Source of the DNA: Euphorbia lathyris
Lineage: Eukaryota; Streptophyta; Magnoliopsida; Malpighiales; Euphorbiaceae
Assembly: GCF_963576675.1 (NCBI RefSeq)
Contig: NC_088917.1
Location: 74,572,610 to 74,636,609, forward strand
Direction: 5' to 3'
Length of the DNA: 64,000 bases
Made by a program: the position numbers and the translations under genes. The notes under the pieces are model-generated. The model searched no databases. It was not told where the DNA came from and worked only from the letters and a program-made list of their open reading frames with translations. Below, in pieces: positions 47,477 to 59,389 of this stretch (positions are counted from its first letter, which is position 1; every line of letters starts with the position of its first letter).

Positions 47477-47481
47477 ACGCA
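47477..47481. repeat. Target site duplication of insertion B (left copy, ACGCA)
   Basis: ACGCA precedes TGATGCGG at 47482 and recurs at 51425-51429 after CCCCTATCA. Copia-2 has a single ACGCA at the homologous place (about 28427). Confidence 0.95.
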
Positions 47482-49117
47482 TGATGCGGATTTCGCGAAG
47501 AAGCCTCACTAAGGGATAAGTGTACCCCGTCGTTATCAAGTAATAAATTTCTGGTTAAGTCCAAGTTATCGTCCACAGGATTTATTTCTGCAAGTATCGA
47601 ACTACTCGGTTTCAGGTGTTATCTAGGCTTAGGGGGTTTTGAGTTGGTTTTGCTAAGTTAATCTACTCCTAGGTTGAATTATACTATACCTAGCTAAGTT
47701 ATCTGATTCTAACTAAGTTATTCTATGCCTAATTAAGTTACTCTACCCCTAATTAAGTTAAACTACTCCTAAATGATCTTTTACCAATGCAATTATCCGA
47801 AGGAACATGAAGGGATACGATGATAATGAAAATAGATTGCTTAAGCAATTGAATTAAACCTAAGTCACTTGTGTCCGAGGCGATTAACCCGACCTATCCT
47901 CCTAAAGTCCCTAGTTCGTGATTCCCTTGTAAGGCCGAAACTAGCTCTAAGGCTCAGTAATTTGGGCTTAATCTTCTACAGGGTCGTCAATCCTATAGGC
48001 ACTGACTAGGTCAGATTCAGCTCGCAATATGTGCCAACTTAATTTTGGGATTATCGAATGAGTTAAACCAATTGAATGAACCGTAAGACAAAGGTTAAAG
48101 CATTAAAACAATTGAATGAACAAGAACGATAATATATATCAAAGATGGAAAATATTGTCACGAAGTTACAATAAGCCTAGAATTCATAACATGTATCAGA
48201 GGCTAGACAGAATGTAAAAGAAGAAAAATCCCTTTCAGGGAACCTGTCTACCAATGCAAGCGTCTTTCTAGGACTTAAGGATGGAGCTTGAGCAATCCTC
48301 GGTGAACGGAGCTTCGGAGGTGTCTTCAATGGAGGTTTGAAGGATATGGAGGAGGTGGAGAGGATTTCTCAAGAGGAAAAATTAAGAAAATTACAAAGAT
48401 AAAAGATATCTAATTTACATTGGAAAAACTCTATTTATAGGCGTGGCTCGGCCCTCTTTTTGACCTATTTTCGTGTCCTTATTGGTGTAGGAAGTCATGG
48501 GGTCCATCGTGGCTTCGTGGGGGCGGAATTGGTCTTTTTGACCAATTCCCGCAGGTCTGCTCGCCGAGCAGGGCGAGCTGCTCGGCGAGCAGGGCTACTC
48601 ACGACGAGCAGCGCCCTGCTCGGCGAGCAGGCGCCTGGCGGCCTGCTCGGCGAGCAGGCCTCTAGGGGCCTGCTCGGCGAGCAGGCATGGCCTACGGAGG
48701 CCCGCTCGTCGAGCGTTTTTGCCCGGTATGCCCTTGATGCTTGCCGACTGCCGTCGATGCCCTTTTTCGCCCGAACTTACACCTGCGCACGTACAGAAAC
48801 TCTAGATAACATTATTCCAAAGGCTAAATTGATCCGTCAATCGCTTATTTTGAGCAAACGCTTCGTTTGGTGCGACTTTTGACGGACCAATTAGCTTCAA
48901 AAGATAACGAAATCATACTATGCATGCTATTTTGGCCGTAATTGCCTAGATTGGTCTTAAAACGAGCCTAAACAACGAAAAATAAATAAAACGTTTCCAA
49001 TTCCTAACTAACTCACACAAAAGCATTTAAATGCGAGAAATGCTCGCTTATTAGCTAAATAATGCTAAAACCCGTCCTAAAACCGTACCCAAAGATAGGG
49101 GTTTTTGACCCCTATCA
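47482..49117 (-). repeat. 3' LTR of B
   Basis: 1636 bp, TGATGCGGATTTCGC...CCCCTATCA. Palindrome array at about 48556-48690 with at least five CTGCTCGNCGAGCAG units; no 11-bp array. TATA at 48431-48440 on the minus strand. Confidence 0.93.
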
Positions 49118-50682
49118 AACCTCCTCACACTTAAAACTTTACTTGTCCCCAAGTAAACTAAAAAAAACTAAACCCGCAATCACAAACAAGCTAGAAAACC
49201 TCCCGGTTTGACTAGGTGCTTGACACAATTTCGAACATCTGTAATTACATGCATTCGGAAATACAAAGTAGAGACACGATATCCAAAAGCCACATTTCAA
49301 TTATCATTGGTCATAGTTTTAAGCAAAAGGACACATGTTCAATTAAACGAGCTTGAAGGGATCGCTAAGTAAAACACCTCACCATAGGTAGTTCACTCAT
49401 TCACACAATTTTGGTGGCTAAAGTGTTCACTCTCGGCTTATGTTCCTGCTTAGGATTACGATGATTTTGCACGTTCATCCGAATTCCTCTACTATGCTAT
49501 ATGACTCCGATGATATCAAAAACAGCCTCTAATTGGGGTTGTAATGTGGTTAGAGGGTTAAAGGTACAACAAGGGTTAATAGTTCTAGCGCTAGAAAAAC
49601 AAAGTTTAAATGGCTTTAGCAAATATGAAGTGACTGAGCTTTTCATTCATCCTTTATTTTCTTTTTGGAATGTTTTCTTGAGACGTTTTATTTTTTATTT
49701 TTTAAGAACTGGGGAATGAAGTTCTTCCCTTTTTGTTCGTCTCTTCTCTTTTCTTTTCTTTTTCTGTTTTTCTCTTTTTCCTTTTTTTTTTCTTTTTGGG
49801 ATAGTGATGCTCATTCACTTCTTAGCCTTTTGGCTTGCTACTATAATGCCATAAACAAGGAAAAAGCGCTAGAAGAAAACAAAGGCTCAATTTGAGCTTT
49901 GCAAAAATCTTGGGTTAAGTAGCAAACCAAGTTGTGGTTTGCAAAGATAGGTTAGAACGAAAGAAAAATCTATAAACTACAAAAATATAGGCTCAAAGGG
50001 GCTTCCTAGAGTGGATGAAACAGAAAAAATAAGGTAAAGACAAGGGTTAATTCTAATGAGGCTGATTCATCGTTTATCATCTCAAATCATTGCATGTAGG
50101 TTCAACACAGTATTAGGTGCAAAATCTGTAATCTTCCACAAGTCAAAGCATTCACACAAAAATGTCAAGAAAAAGAGCTTTTTGATGTTCGCTCTTAGGC
50201 TCAAATTCAACTCACAATTCTTTGGGTTTCAATTTTGTGTTTACTAGTTTTCCCCAAACTCAAGTTTAATGTCACATGCCTTCAATTCTTAAGTTATCTA
50301 CCTAAGTAATGATTTTAGCATTTCTTCAAAAGTAGGGTCTAAATGCAAACCTTAGCTCATGCTTTTACAGATACAAGGGTTGTGTCCTACACCTAAACTA
50401 GTTGTCATGCAATTTTAGATTCGGTTCTCAGCCCTCAAAGACAAATAACGAAGTTTAGATTCGAAGGAGGTTCACGGTTTTAGGTCCTAAACATGCAAAA
50501 AGATAAACAAAACCCAAAAGCGCTAAACTAAACTAGACAAGACGCAACAAAAATTTAAAAATTATACAATTTTTGTAAGTTTGTCTACCCCTCCTCCTCA
50601 CACTAAAAATATGCAATAAGTTCCATCATTGCATCACAAATCATGAAGTACGAGTGTAAAGAGTTAGGGTGGAGAAGACAAC

Positions 50683-50877
50683 TTACTGATCATCTTGAAG
50701 ACGGAGGATTTGGACACCCGAAGTGTCTTTACCGAGATAAAGTTTAAGTCGATGTCCATTTACTTTCTGGGTGGTTCCATCATTCAACATAATCTCAACC
50801 ATACCGGAGGGATGTGCGTCAAGAACTGAGAATGGTCCATACCATCTACTCTTGAGCTTGCCAGGGAAGAATCTCAA
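50683..50877 (-). pseudogene. Integrase C-terminal remnant of B
   Basis: 64 codons ending in a stop just before the 3' UTR module. The FFPGKLKSRWYGPFSV and VNGHRLKLYLG motifs are the typical end of Athila/Ty3 integrases after the catalytic core. This is the only autonomous-type Athila pol sequence in the window and ties the non-autonomous copies to an Athila-like parent. Confidence 0.85.
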
Positions 50878-50880
50878 GGG

Positions 50881-51424
50881 GGAGCTGCTCGGCGAGCAGG
50901 GCTACTCGCGACGAGCAGCGCCCTACTCGGCGAGCAGGCGCCTGGCGGCCTGCTCGGCGAGCAGGCCTCCAGGGGCCTGCTCGGCGAGCAGGCATGGCCT
51001 ACGGAGGCCCGCTCGTCGAGCGTTTTTGCCCGGCATACCCTTGATGCTTGCCGACTGCCATCGATGCCATTTTTCGCCCGAACTTACACCTGCGCACGTA
51101 CAGAAACTCCAGATAACATTAGTCCAAAGGCTAAATTGATCCGTCAATCGCTTATTTTAAGCAAACGCTTCGTTTGGTGCGACTTTTGACGGACCAATTA
51201 GCTTCAAAAGATAACGGAATCATACTATGCATGCTATTTTGGCCGTAATTGCCTAGATTGGTCATAAAACGAGCCTAAACAACGAAAAATAAATAAAACG
51301 TTTCCAATTCCTAACTAACTCACACAAAAGCATTTAAATGCGAGAAATGCTCGCTTATTAACTAAATAATGCTAAAACCCGTCCTAAAACCGTACCCAAA
51401 GATAGGGGTTTTTGACCCCTATCA
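50881..51424 (-). repeat. Truncated 5' LTR of B
   Basis: Outer U3 part only, collinear with 48574-49117 of the 3' LTR, starting inside the palindrome array and ending CCCCTATCA. Confidence 0.88.
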
Positions 51425-51429
51425 ACGCA

Positions 51430-52723
51430 ATGCATTTGACAAACGCTGAACAACCCCATACTCTCATGAATGAGAACACGGGTTTCATACCAACGAACAA
51501 TTCATATGGTGTGGAACTAGCGAATTTAGTTGGTACTCGATTTAGGGTGAAGAGGGCAGTTTCTAAGGCATAGCCCCAGAACGTCTTTGGAAGTAAGGCC
51601 ATGCTCATCATGGATCGTACCATATCTAGTAGGGTACGATTTCTCTCTCGGATACACCATTGTGTTGTGGTGTATAGGGAGGTGTCCATTATGAGCATAT
51701 CCCACATTCAGTTAGATAATTCAGAAAATTATCTGAAAGATATTCACCACCTCGATCAGATCGAAGCGTCTTTATTTTCCTTTCTAATTGATTTTCCACT
51801 TCATTCTTGAAGCATTTGAATTTCTCAAAAGCTTCTGATTTGTGCTTCATCAAGTAGACGTAACCATATCGGGTATGGTCATCTATGAAGCTTATGAAGT
51901 ATCTGAATCCTCCTCTTGCTTGGACTGACATATGACCGCATACATCTGAATGAATAAGTCCTAGAGTGTCTGATACACGCTCACCTTTATTGCTAAAGGG
52001 TGTCTTTGTCATTTTACCTTTTAAACATGATTCGTATGTTTCCAATGATTCATGATCGATTGGATCTATAAGCCCATCTGAATGTAGCTTTAGCATGCGT
52101 CTCTTGTTTATATGGCCTAAACGACAATGCCACAAGTAAGTTGAATTATCTATATTATGTCTTTTGGTATCAATTGCAAAAACAGGAGTTTTGTCATCCA
52201 ACACATAAATCCCATTTTGTGATATTCCTGAAAAATAAAAGATCGAATCTTTATAAAAATTGCAACTATTGTTCTTTATTGAAATATGAAAACCGTCGTC
52301 AACAAGACGGCTAATAGAAATAATGTTGCGAGACATTTCAGGAACGTATAAACAATTCCTTAATTCTATTACAAGCCCAGAGGGCAAAGATAAAACATAA
52401 TCTCCAATTGCGATGGCAGCAACTCTTGCTCCATTTCCCACTCGTAAGTTTATGCTTCCTTTCTTTAGTTCCTTAGTCTGTTTTAGCTCCTGCATATTTG
52501 TACAAATATGAGATCCACATCCGGTATTAAGTACCCAAGATTCAGACAGTGAAACTGTATTTATTTCAATATAAAACATACCAGATGTTGTAGCACCGTT
52601 ATTTTCCTTCTTGTGGAAGGTTAGGTACTCCACGCAGTCCCTCTTCCAATGCCCCAAGTCACCACAATAGTAGCATTTTCCTTTGGGCTTCTTTAATTCC
52701 TTTCCCTTTGTTTCAGTGAGCAT
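51430..52723 (-). pseudogene. Copia-1 pol, protease and integrase part
   Basis: Minus strand: zinc knuckle CYYCGDLGHWKRDC, protease motif (reads LNTGCGSHI; family members have Asp where Asn stands), GAG-pre-integrase HCRLGHINKRRM, and integrase core with Asp in LIHSDVCGHM and Asp in LRSDRGGEYL. A TAA replaces a Gln codon after CGICS (about 51687-51689), and a one-base deletion near NGVSER shifts the frame. The region continues to 51430 with TLLDMVRSMMSMALLPKTFWGYA. Compared with Copia-2, the protease domain is present here. Confidence 0.9.
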
Positions 52724-53410
52724 AGCCCCATTGCCTTTATCAGGATGGTTTGGATCGAGAGAGATCCCTTTCCTTTTTCTCGATCCTTCAATAGCAAGGG
52801 CCAGTATCTCCTCGTTTTCTTTTTATAATGGGCTCGACTGACTCGAGCATATGTGCAAGCTCTGCAAGAGAGATTTTCAAGCCACTCATTTGGTAGTTCT
52901 CGATGAACTGTAACTCTCGGGGATGGATTGAAGAAGTAAGTTTTCACTTAGTTCATCATCCATCGCATCTCCAATACTAGAAAACTTGGTGATAAGGCTG
53001 ATCATTTTGGCACAATGTGCCATTACAGATGTGCCCACCTGCATCTTGCTTTTGTATAACTCCTTTGTTATTTCGAAGCGCTCGCACCGAGTTTCATTTA
53101 CAAATAACTCTTTTAGGTGCTTGACCATGGAATAGGCATCCATATCTGAATGTAGTTGCCTTTTAACTTCCGGTGTCAAAGCTGCAAATATGATGTCTCC
53201 TGTCTGATCATCATCAGATTTGTGCTTCAAGTAAGCATAAGATTCATGGTAGGAAGCATCATTCGTTGGGTAAGGGGGTATCGGTGTATCACGTACATAT
53301 CCTTTCCTCTCGAACTTCAAAACAATTTTGAGGTTGCGATACCAGTCGGTGAAGTTTGAACCATTCAATTTGTTATCGGTAAGAATGTTTCGCAGATTGG
53401 TGTTAGTCAT
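52724..53410 (-). pseudogene. Copia-1 gag
   Basis: Start at ATG 53410 (MTNTNLRNILTDNKLNG), preferred over an upstream Met at 53467 because it aligns with the Copia-2 start. UBN2/gag-type helical domain to about 52890 with the ELFVNETRCERFEI block, then a frameshift near 52900 and a second frame leading to the zinc knuckle region. The first 35 codons match Copia-2 well; after that identity drops sharply. Confidence 0.85.
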
Positions 53411-54932
53411 GATTTTAAGAGTGTGTTTAATTAAACCTGAGAGTGAGAAAGAGTAAACGTATGTCATTCATTTGCTTAAAGTATATCAATCTAAAATTAT
53501 AGGCCTTTTAGTTTATTTTAGATTGCTCCCACTATTTTGACAAATTAATAGCCCTTCATATTAATTCGAAGAATTTCACAAATCCTTTAGTGAGCTAGGA
53601 TCCTAACTCCTGAGATTTCGCCTTGAGTTTACTCAATAAGCTAGTCTCATTCATTAGGTAGATTCATATAATCAATCATATCTCTAATGTGATTCCTAGG
53701 TTATTGGGTTACTAACCACATTAGTAACTAATATGCTATTCATATTAATCCCAACCATCTTGCCCATTAGTTTATGACAACATGAGTTTACTCATCCAAT
53801 TATCATAATCTAATTTAAGTATTACCCCATATTCATGAAAGAATGATTTTCGATAATTCAGGTGTTACCATAAGACCCCGAGCTTGAGTTTACTCAACAA
53901 CCCAAAGGCCCCCAGTACTGCCGGCTGAATTATAATATTAGGGAGGGGCAACCGATTTTAATAACTTACTTATTTACTTAACTTTTTAATGAGGGATTTT
54001 ATTTTAGGTCTCATAATCTAACTTAGTATTGATTTGCTTTAGCATACATCAGACACATACATTCACATACATTGGCATTATGGACATATCATCTAAATTA
54101 TTCCGTCGAGCCAGAGAAGGAATAAAAGGGCAAGCCTAAGGAAATACTAACTATTACATATTTCTCTTTAGGTCCTCCGTCTTCTCCATGGCGCCTTGAA
54201 ATTACATATTAATTTCTATACTACTAGAGAAAACTTCAACTGAATTGAAGGGAATTAGATGAGAGGAGAAATTACAATAGATAGTAGATAGGCAGGACAC
54301 ACAGACCCTATTTCAAAAAATACCAAAAGACTAAAGAGAGGGTCCAAATATGTCCATAACTCCAAACATGCATAGACTCAATTAAATAAATTTAATTGGT
54401 TGATTACATAACTATCTTATGTAATATTTATGTTAATCACATTAACTTATCAAATTAACTTTTATCCAATTTTACTTCTAATAGTTTCGTATCCTTTTAT
54501 ATTAAACTTTTAGGTTAATATAACTATAAAAAACTTTAATTACGCATGTTCCAATTATTTAGATTTTAATTCATTTAACATTTTGATTTACAAATTGGTA
54601 AAACAAACTTTTAAACAAATTTTCATTCGATAATCAAAACAGAAAACTATCAATTTCTGAAATATATATATATTTAAATATAAAACGATTTTAAACCATT
54701 TAAAATCAAGTGGGTATCGGGCCGGGCCCGAGAGTGGGCCACTGCCGATTGGCAGCGGCCCTTAGGGCGCGCGGGACGCCGCTGCCTTGCGGCAGCGGCA
54801 CCCCAGCTCCGCACGCAGCTGCTGCCGCGAGGCAGCAGCCGCGCGCGACAGCGGCCAGTCCCGCCGCGAGGCGCGACTCGGCCCGCTATCGCGTTATATA
54901 TATATATATATATTTTTATTGATAAATATATA
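53411..54932 (-). other. 5' UTR of Copia-1, truncated
   Basis: Noncoding, matches 30086-31560 of Copia-2. Contains a GC-rich island at about 54717-54895 with several inverted repeats (GGGCCGGGCCC, GCTGCCTTGCGGCAGC, GCTGCTGCCGCGAGGCAGCAGC) set in AT-rich DNA, then an (AT)n run at 54894-54912. The remaining UTR and the 5' LTR are absent. Frames at 54674-54970 and 54710-55146 cross the island and are not genes. Confidence 0.7.
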
Positions 54933-57100
54933 TCTATTACTATTATTAAAGCAGAAACCTCACTTGCCATGTGTCACTCTAATAATAATTTATCTGATGT
55001 GTCATTTTGAGGATTTTCTGAATTTTAATTTATTTCTTCTAATTTTACTCACTCTCTCTATCAATGTAGAGTCCGCCCCTCTCCCTCTCAATCTCTACCC
55101 TTTCAACTGCCACCCTCAACTTCTCTTCATCACTCCCTCACGATAGCAAGCATTTGCAGACCCTTTCAACTTCTCTCCTATTCTCTTTTGGAACAATTCA
55201 TCCTTGCTGAGTTTCATTCCTATTTTTCCTTGCTACCTCTCTTTCTTCCAGTGATTTTGTTTTCCCTTTTTGTGTTCTGTTAACTGAAGTTCTGTTTGTA
55301 TAAATTTAGTTATCTTTCCTATTCATTTATTTAGTATCATTTTATGAGGTTGAATATTGTGAAGATAAAGAATAGTTTCAGGTTGAGCTTCCAGCATATG
55401 CAATTACTAGAGTGAACAATGAAGGGGATTTTACCTCCATTTTGATCCAATTGGCCATTCTAGCTTTTGGGTATTTGATAGTCATGCCAGTGAGTCAAAC
55501 TTGAATCTTTTTGCTTTTGTAATATGATGATGGTGAATTAATTTGAATGAATCTGATGCAGTCTATAATCATGAATTGGCTTAGTGTAAGATGGTACAGA
55601 AAAAAGCTGCTAGAGATGTACTTGCAATTCATGTTTGTCTTCCTCTTCTTTCCAGGGTAAACTTTCATTTCCTTTCTTTATAAAGATTCAACATTTGTGT
55701 TTGTTGTAATGTTTGTAATTACTAAATCTTCCAAATCCTCTCTTCCATATACCGATGAAGTTCATCTCTAAATTGGCAGCAACCACTCATGTAATTACTC
55801 ATTTGCTGATTTAATTGGATTTTTCATACTGGAATTAAATTCATTACTAATTCAATTTGTGGACATGCAGGGAAGGACTCAGCAAGAGATATATAGCAGG
55901 CTCCAATGAAGTTTGATTGATGCAACCCTACTTCTACCTCCATCAATTGTGTTTTCTGGATTAACTATTTGTCACGGCGGAGCTTTTTAATTTTTATGTT
56001 TTGGTAATTTCTCTAATGATATGTCTTTTAAATTAGGCTTTTGGTTTCATTTGGCTACTACGCTTTAGATTCATATCTTACCAAATGAATTTGCTTTCAA
56101 TCCGTGTGGTGTGTAACTTATAGTTGGTTTGGTAATGAAACTTATTCAAATGGCCTATTTCTCTCCTTTTCTCAGTAGCCTTTGTTTTTCTCACCTCCCA
56201 CTACATTTTCTACAGGTGTTTGAGTTATAGATGAAGGATATCTCTTACAGGTGAGTTTACCATGCTTAGTCATTACTCTTGCTCCCTTCTTAATCATTAA
56301 ATGTCTGCTTAGTCATTACTAATTCATCTGCACTTTCTTTGGAAGTCTACTTCACTACCTTTTCAGTAGTTAAAATGTTTAGTACCTTATTTAGTTTCTT
56401 TGGGATTGTAATTTGAAGATTAAGGTGATCTACTTTGCAATTGTTTCATGAGATTCTTAACTCTGCATCATGAACACTATTTTTTATTCAGATGAAACTG
56501 TAATGTTGCAAGTTCCAGAACCGAAGCTTTAATTAAACCAGAATCCATTTTTAATTTGTCAGTTTGCATAACTAGGTACTCGTGTTATAAGTTGAATAAT
56601 CTTCCTATTTATAGCTATTTTGTTGATTTCCATTTTGCAAAGATTATAAACACAAATCAGCTAATGGGAGTCAGAAAAATTATTTAATTATTGCAGGTGG
56701 AGAAGACAAGACAATTTAATTAACCTAAAAATACTTTGAGTTGTCATTGGTATATTTACTGTTATTCAATGAGTTTACTGAAGAGTTGAAATCTTTTTTA
56801 GTTTAAAGCAACACAATAGCATAATGAAATTTCATATAACTTGTATCTTGTGGCATAAGATTCAAGGCGATGCGAGGCCAGATTGACAATGCTTTTGCAC
56901 GGGATGTCTTAATATACGATGATTATTTTATTGGATTTTTATATGTTCCTTTAATAAGGTTCTACAATATCAATATAGTTCGTCAATTACTTTATAGCCG
57001 TCTTGTATGCCTACTTTGTTTTTTTACAAAGTAAGTCTTATTTTATGTTAAGAGTGTCGGTTTATACTTTCAGGACTTAATATATCATTTGTCTTCTTAA
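54933..57100 (+). mobile_element. Helitron-like segment 1 (5' terminus, no gene recognised)
   Basis: Begins TCTATTACTATTATTAAAGC after an A, followed by TTGCCATGTGTCA-like sequence, the form of plant Helitron 5' ends. About 215 bp from here are homologous to 57101-57320. No helicase/Rep gene and no convincing hairpin plus CTRR 3' end was found. The body holds intron-like AT-rich DNA with short open pieces near 55592-55658 and 55868-55905 that I cannot assign. Confidence 0.5.
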
Positions 57101-59389
57101 TCTATTACTATTATTAAAGAAGAAACCTCACTTACCATATGTCACCTTAATAATAATAATTTATCTGATGTGTCACTCTGAGGATTTTTAAAAATTTTAA
57201 ATTTATTTCTTCTAATTTTACTAACTTCCTCAAACAACGTGGAGTCCGCCTCTCTCCCTCTCAATCTCTGCCTTTTCAACCGTCACCCTCAACTTCTCTT
57301 CATCACTCCCTCAACCTCACGATCTTAGCTCTCTCTCTCTCACACGGCTGTATTAACTTCTTCTCTCCCTCAACTGCCTTCTTCCCTCACCCAAATATGA
57401 TTAATCTTAGTTGGGTTCTCTGAAGAATTCTACTTGGTTCAATTACGAACTTAAGTTCCTTTTGATTTCTTACTATTTCATTTGTCATTCTTCTGTATTT
57501 CAGACAAGTTTGATCTTTTTATGCTTCAACCCTCTTATTTTTTTTATTCACTTTGATCAATAGACTAAGAAGACACACAGGAGTGGAAGCCCAAGGGACT
57601 CTCCAGGTTTGATTTCGTTTGCCAAGTTTAAATTAATTGATTGGTTATGAAACTTTAAGTTTTTATTTTGCTTATTTACAATTTTATTTTGTGATACAGC
57701 TAAGGGATAGCTAACTGGAAAGGTCAGGAAGTTAAAGGATTTCCCAAAGCATTTGTCTCTGTACAAATGTGAGTTTTTTGCATCCAATCTCTCATTGGTA
57801 TTCTCTATTTTACATCTCTCTTTATTCACAATTGAATCTGCTAATTAAGATTACGATTCACAATTGAATCTACCCAAAGCTTTAGGTAATTAAATGTTGA
57901 GATCTGATGTGTTCTTTTTAATTTTGATATATATTTTGTGCTTGACCCTCTGTTTGTGGCATCTTCTTTAAGTTGCTGAACATGTTAATTTGACGAGTTC
58001 GTCTAATTAAAGAAGTTCAAGTGATCTTTTAATGTTATCTGAGAATAACTCCAAATAATTTACTATATGATTTTATACAATTATGATGAATTGTTTATAG
58101 GTTTTGTCTATGTAGAAAGTTTTAGTTTTTTCACAGTTTTAGCTTTTTAGGAAGCTTCAGTTGTTTGTCTCTCTCCCTACTGTCTCTCTTCAGTTCGGCT
58201 GTTAGAATAACAACAATATGCTCATCATTATTTCCTTGGTTAATGTTTCCTATCAGTATCTGTAGATGGCAAGGCATATTACTTAGCAACAAACCATGGT
58301 GTTGTTAACAGCAAAAAGCTCTTCTTCGGCCTGTCAAATCTAGCAAGTCAATTGGCAAATACTGCCCCAACAGCCATGAACAGGAAATCTATCTAGAGTT
58401 TCAATAATCTTAACAATTTTTATGACACCAAATAATTTATGAGAGTTTTGGAACATTTTAGGTTGGTCATGAGGAAAATAAAGAGGTAATGGACAGTCCG
58501 AATAACACTTTTGTCTTTGAAATTTGCAGGTTGCACAGGCTTGGGAAGTGCCACACTTGGGTCATACCTCAAGCATCAAAATAAGGAGAAAAACAAGCCA
58601 CTAGGTAAAAGTAGTATGTGATTTATTATTCAAGAAATAGGTAGAAAATTACAGAAAATTGAAAATTGAAAATGGTAAACTGAACAGTTCTGTTATCAAC
58701 GGATTTTAAGGATATGAAGAGAGAGTATTTGGGAAGATCTAGAGTTTGTTCTCCTTTGTTCTCTGGTACACTATATGGCTTAAAGACCTTTTCCAGTTAG
58801 CGAAAACTATCATGCTCTTACTGGTATGTGTAATTTATTAAATGATCTAGCAAATGAAGCAAAGGCCAGTGATCGGATTTGATGCCTTCAAGACCATTTC
58901 CTTATGCACATATTCTTAAGAATTTTGTGCTTTATTCAAATTTCCTATAACTTTTAATGTCAATCTCTGCATTTATTTTTTTAATTACATAGTCTGCTTT
59001 GATTGGGTTTACATATTCTTCTGCAAGTGCTTACATGTATTAATGCCTCAGTATGGTATTTTTACTGAATTTCTTTTGTGGTATGCTTTGAAGTGTAGTT
59101 TACTATTGTGATTAATTGAAAAGCTATGCTTTGAAGTGTAGTTTACTATTGTGATTAATTGAAAAGCCATTACATTGAAGAGTTATGGTCATCCGAGGTT
59201 GTTGCTATGACTAATGTGTTTCTCTTAGAAAACATGTTGTGTGTAGGTTTATGCTTGATTGTATTATTGAATATTTGATAGGCTAGATTTAGAGGGTGTT
59301 TGTTTCTCCTCTTTTTAACTCCTGTTTGCTGATTCTCTTCTAAATGGAGATATAATGTTGTTTGCTTAGAGTTGGGAAATAGCTCCTGA
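57101..59389 (+). mobile_element. Helitron-like segment 2
   Basis: Begins TCTATTACTATTATTAAAGA after an A. Shares its first ~215 bp with segment 1, including a CT-rich stretch ending TTCATCACTCCCTCA. No Rep/helicase seen. Possible exon-like pieces: 58267-58398 (43 open codons in one frame) and 58531-58607 (bounded by AG and GT). Neither matches a family I know. Confidence 0.45.
59082..59167. repeat. Perfect 43-bp tandem duplication
   Basis: TATGCTTTGAAGTGTAGTTT... occurs at 59082-59124 and again, without a difference, at 59125-59167. Confidence 0.95.

Larger units (their letters stand above)
47482..51424 (-). mobile_element. B: internally deleted Athila-like element in Copia-1
   Basis: 3943 bp, minus orientation. 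It has a full 3' LTR (47482-49117), 3' UTR module (49118-50688), the last 64 codons of an integrase (50877-50683) and only the outer 544 bp of the 5' LTR (50881-51424). One deletion runs from inside the 5' LTR palindrome array to the integrase end, removing R-U5, the primer site, gag and nearly all of pol. The junction is at about 50877-50883 within GGGGGAGCTG. Confidence 0.9.
4266..54932 (-). mobile_element. Copia-1: Ty1/Copia retrotransposon, nested and truncated
   Basis: The oldest well-defined container in the window. Its own sequence lies at 4266-7679, 47095-47481 and 51425-about 54932; the rest is insertions. In minus-strand order it has a 5' UTR (about 54932-53411), gag (53410-about 52700), zinc knuckle, protease and integrase (52723-51430 plus 47476-47100), reverse transcriptase and RNase H (7674-6188), a polypurine tract beside 6121, and a 3' LTR (4266-6120). 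The 5' LTR is missing: the UTR runs directly into a Helitron-like terminus at 54933. Flank CCAGC (4261-4265) would be one target duplication, but no partner was found. It is defective: integrase nonsense and frameshift, RNase H frameshift, and protease Asp replaced by Asn. Confidence 0.85.

Noticed and set aside
54710..55146. Ala/Arg/Pro-rich plus-strand frames over the GC island
   Set aside because: Island is a noncoding UTR hairpin block with inverted repeats; frames are composition artefacts and cross the Copia-1/Helitron boundary.
57557..57829. Minus-strand 90-codon frame, and a similar one at 60996-61256
   Set aside because: AT-rich composition, no domain, no copy elsewhere in the window; opposite strand to the captured gene fragments.
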